Assembly: GCF_043641665.1 (NCBI RefSeq) | Contig: NC_092198.1 | Span: 2,260,001-2,324,000, forward strand | DNA from: Enoplosus armatus | Taxonomy: Eukaryota; Chordata; Actinopteri; Centrarchiformes; Enoplosidae | Reading direction: 5' to 3' | Length of the DNA: 64,000 bases | Notes under the pieces: generated by a model | Told to the model about the DNA's origin: nothing | What the model saw: the letters and a program-made list of their open reading frames with translations, nothing else | The model's database searches: none | Part shown: piece by piece, positions 63,166-64,000 of the stretch | Layout of the letters: each line of letters opens with the position of its first letter | Numbering within the stretch: position 1 is the stretch's first letter | Position numbers and translations under genes: made by a program

Positions 63166-64000
63166 CCTTTTTAAGATCTGGTGTTCCCCAGAAAACTGCT
63201 GCTTTTTCATGTCTATTTTTATTTTTGTCATGCGAGTCGGTCTGCTGCCGAAATGCTGAAAAATGAAGAATCTACGAGTTTCACGTTGACTCCATGTTGT
63301 TGTTGGGTTTGAGCTGCTGTCACTAAGTTAAAGTCCAGCTGAAACTAACTTCCATGTTTCTTTGATCACGATTGCGCCCCCTGTGTTTCTAACCAGCCGG
63401 GGTTCCTGTGAGTCTCCGTCCACGTAGAAGGAGGACTTCTTTTCCAACAGCCAATTAAATCATTTCACTTCAAGCCATATTTGCATGAAGCAGTATCGTC
63501 ATGGAAACACTGTGTTACTTTAAACAACAAAACACATTCGCTGTCCTGCTAAAGGCTCCTTCTTGTCTAACTTACAAACATGGACATGTCTTCTCAGTCT
63601 TTAGGCTAGTTAGCTAATTAGCTGGTTAGCAGTGAACGGCTTAAAACTCACCTGCAAATGTCTGCTAGCTGCTGGTCCGTAAGCTCGCAGCGTGAGCCGT
63701 GCTATTCCTCTCCAGCACAGCAGAGGGCGCTGTGGACACAAGCACAGCATACACAGGGAGGCCGCTGTAGAGGAAGAAAGACTGCGTGCTGTCATCTCAT
63801 TGCTTCTTTGTTCTTCTCATCTTTATAAACAGGTTTTCTGATGATTGGTGTGTTTTTGAAGGAGTGATTGGGTGGGGGGGGGGGGGGGGGGGGGTCCCAG
63901 GCAACAGCCCATATCCTCTTCAATGCCATTGCTAACAAAACAGCGTCCATGGCAACAGTTACCAGTGCAACTCTGTTTGCTATGTCACTCATTCACGACT
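63166..64000. other. Window end without recognised gene
   Basis: Contains a G21 run at 63874-63894 and a cagagggcgctgtgg phrase at 63720-63734. No exon or repeat family was recognised. Confidence 0.6.
63874..63894. repeat. Poly-G run (21 G)
   Basis: Uninterrupted G homopolymer; its complement creates an apparent proline run on the minus strand that is not coding. Confidence 0.93.

Overview
The window is vertebrate nuclear DNA, most likely from a teleost fish. It has long introns with GT-AG splice sites, many (CA)n/(TG)n microsatellites, several dispersed repeats I recognise from fish genomes, and an E2F6 gene with an N-terminal THAP domain, a layout known from fish. There are no prokaryotic features. 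All exon models below were built by hand from homology, splice consensus and reading phase; nothing was aligned or searched.

About 2.5-46.9 kb (+ strand): a complete coding model of myt1l (myelin transcription factor 1-like), the neuronal C2HC zinc-finger repressor. I find 21 coding exons from 2550 to 43490. They join in phase to 3834 nt, or 1277 residues plus stop. The product has six C2HC fingers, an acidic N-terminal region, the MYT1 middle domain and a C-terminal coiled coil. A probable 5' UTR exon lies at 1332-1420. The 3' UTR is about 3.4 kb and ends near the AATAAA at 46901. Introns hold microsatellites, minisatellites, a LINE reverse-transcriptase relic, a tRNA-derived SINE, a 425-bp tandem duplication and several AT-rich homeodomain-like blocks that may be conserved enhancers.

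About 47.7-52.0 kb (+ strand): a complete e2f6 gene with nine coding exons from 47977 to 51404 (1185 nt, 394 residues). It encodes a THAP zinc-binding domain followed by an E2F winged helix, dimerisation segment and marked box. One of its introns is a minor-class (U12, AT-AC) intron. A palindromic E2F-type site lies about 235 bp upstream of the start codon.

About 52-64 kb: mostly non-coding and repeat-rich. On the minus strand three exons (58786-58942, 58031-58066, 57153-57383) join in phase and give the C-terminal 140 or so residues of a gene I do not recognise. A possible plus-strand exon (61324-61591) is weakly supported. The rest holds long CA tracts, a 27-base G run and a 1.1-kb pyrimidine-rich tract.
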